From the NCBI RefSeq assembly GCF_040678635.1, contig NZ_JBFATZ010000024.1, forward strand, positions 1 to 64,000: 64,000 nt of DNA. The letters are read 5' to 3'. The stretch comes from Thermopolyspora sp040678635. GTDB taxonomy: Bacteria; Actinomycetota; Actinomycetes; Streptosporangiales; Streptosporangiaceae. Position 1 is the stretch's first letter, and the number at the start of each line of letters is the position of its first letter. Below are positions 63,870-64,000 of this stretch, piece after piece. The translations under genes and the position numbers were made by a program. The notes below the pieces were generated by a model. The model was not told the origin of the DNA. It ran no database searches and saw nothing but the letters and a program-made list of their open reading frames with translations.

Positions 63870-64000
63870 TCAGTCGCCGAGCACCACCGGGCGTTTCAGC
63901 AGCCACAGGGCCGCCCGCTGCAGCAGGCGGCGGTGGACCGGGCTGTCAAAGGAGCGCACGTCGTGGCCGAGGGCGTCGTACACGACACGGCCGCGCCGTA
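63870..64000 (-). CDS. ThuA-like domain protein (3' end only)
   Basis: The minus strand at the window edge reads RRGRVVYDALGHDVRSFDSP, then VHRRLLQRAALWLLKRPVVL and a stop at 63870-63872. GRVVYDALGHDxRS followed by a RRLLxRAxLW helix is the C-terminal pattern of ThuA/trehalose-utilisation proteins, which share the class I glutamine amidotransferase fold. The rest is outside the window. Confidence 0.7.
   Translation of the reverse strand, partial: RRGRVVYDALGHDVRSFDSPVHRRLLQRAALWLLKRPVVLGD

Overview
The window is a piece of a high-GC actinomycete chromosome. Several gene families are typical of Streptosporangiales and related filamentous actinobacteria: XRE/DUF5753 regulators paired with DUF397 proteins, an F420-type nitroreductase, MenA, an NgcE-type aminosugar-binding lipoprotein, RNase J next to dapA, and a probable 6C RNA. 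The order-level placement is inference. There are no rRNA or tRNA genes, no CRISPR array and no intact insertion sequence.

Layout. Bases 1-10500 are accessory and scarred. They hold a tandem-repeat TPR/SEC-C protein interrupted by an assembly gap, an XRE/TPR regulator divergent from an anti-sigma-like ATPase, an Rrf2-NmrA-MFS-metallohydrolase cluster, an HxlR-oxidoreductase pair, and a partly duplicated XRE/DUF397 module beside an IS110 transposase remnant. Bases 10500-13400 carry small regulators (AraC with a VOC protein, IclR) and a nitroreductase. Bases 13700-16320 are dapA-rnj. Bases 17000-23700 carry GntR, an EamA transporter divergent from a MocR regulator, a CGNR protein, a GNAT and menA. 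Bases 24000-42200 are a conserved minus-strand housekeeping block in transcription order proS, (two plus-strand ferritin-like genes), rimP, nusA, ylxR, infB, ylxP, rbfA, nrnA, truB, ribF, rpsO, pnp, an M16 peptidase and dapB. About 7.7 kb of accessory genes separates dapB from dapA.

Bases 42300-56200 are mixed: a membrane protein, a truncated acyl-CoA synthetase, fprA, an aldolase-like protein, cutC, a GNAT, a GntR/6C RNA/SDR locus, a pentapeptide protein, a GH3 glucosaminidase-like enzyme and a PhoD-type phosphatase. Bases 56300-57720 are a TetR gene translationally coupled to an AlkD-like DNA repair gene. Bases 57736-62793 form one minus-strand operon: an RpiR regulator, a SIS-domain protein, an NgcE-like binding protein and two permeases. 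It looks like aminosugar uptake under RpiR control, with the ATPase encoded elsewhere. A MerR gene and the end of a ThuA-like gene close the window.

No wholly new multi-gene system is evident. The most unusual points are a divergent EamA/MocR gene pair whose two start codons overlap inside one 8+8 bp palindrome, an M16 peptidase gene with no canonical start codon covering its conserved N-terminus, a probable 6C RNA beside three TTGNNNCAA sites, perfect unassigned palindromes in front of the sugar genes, and several fossil duplications.
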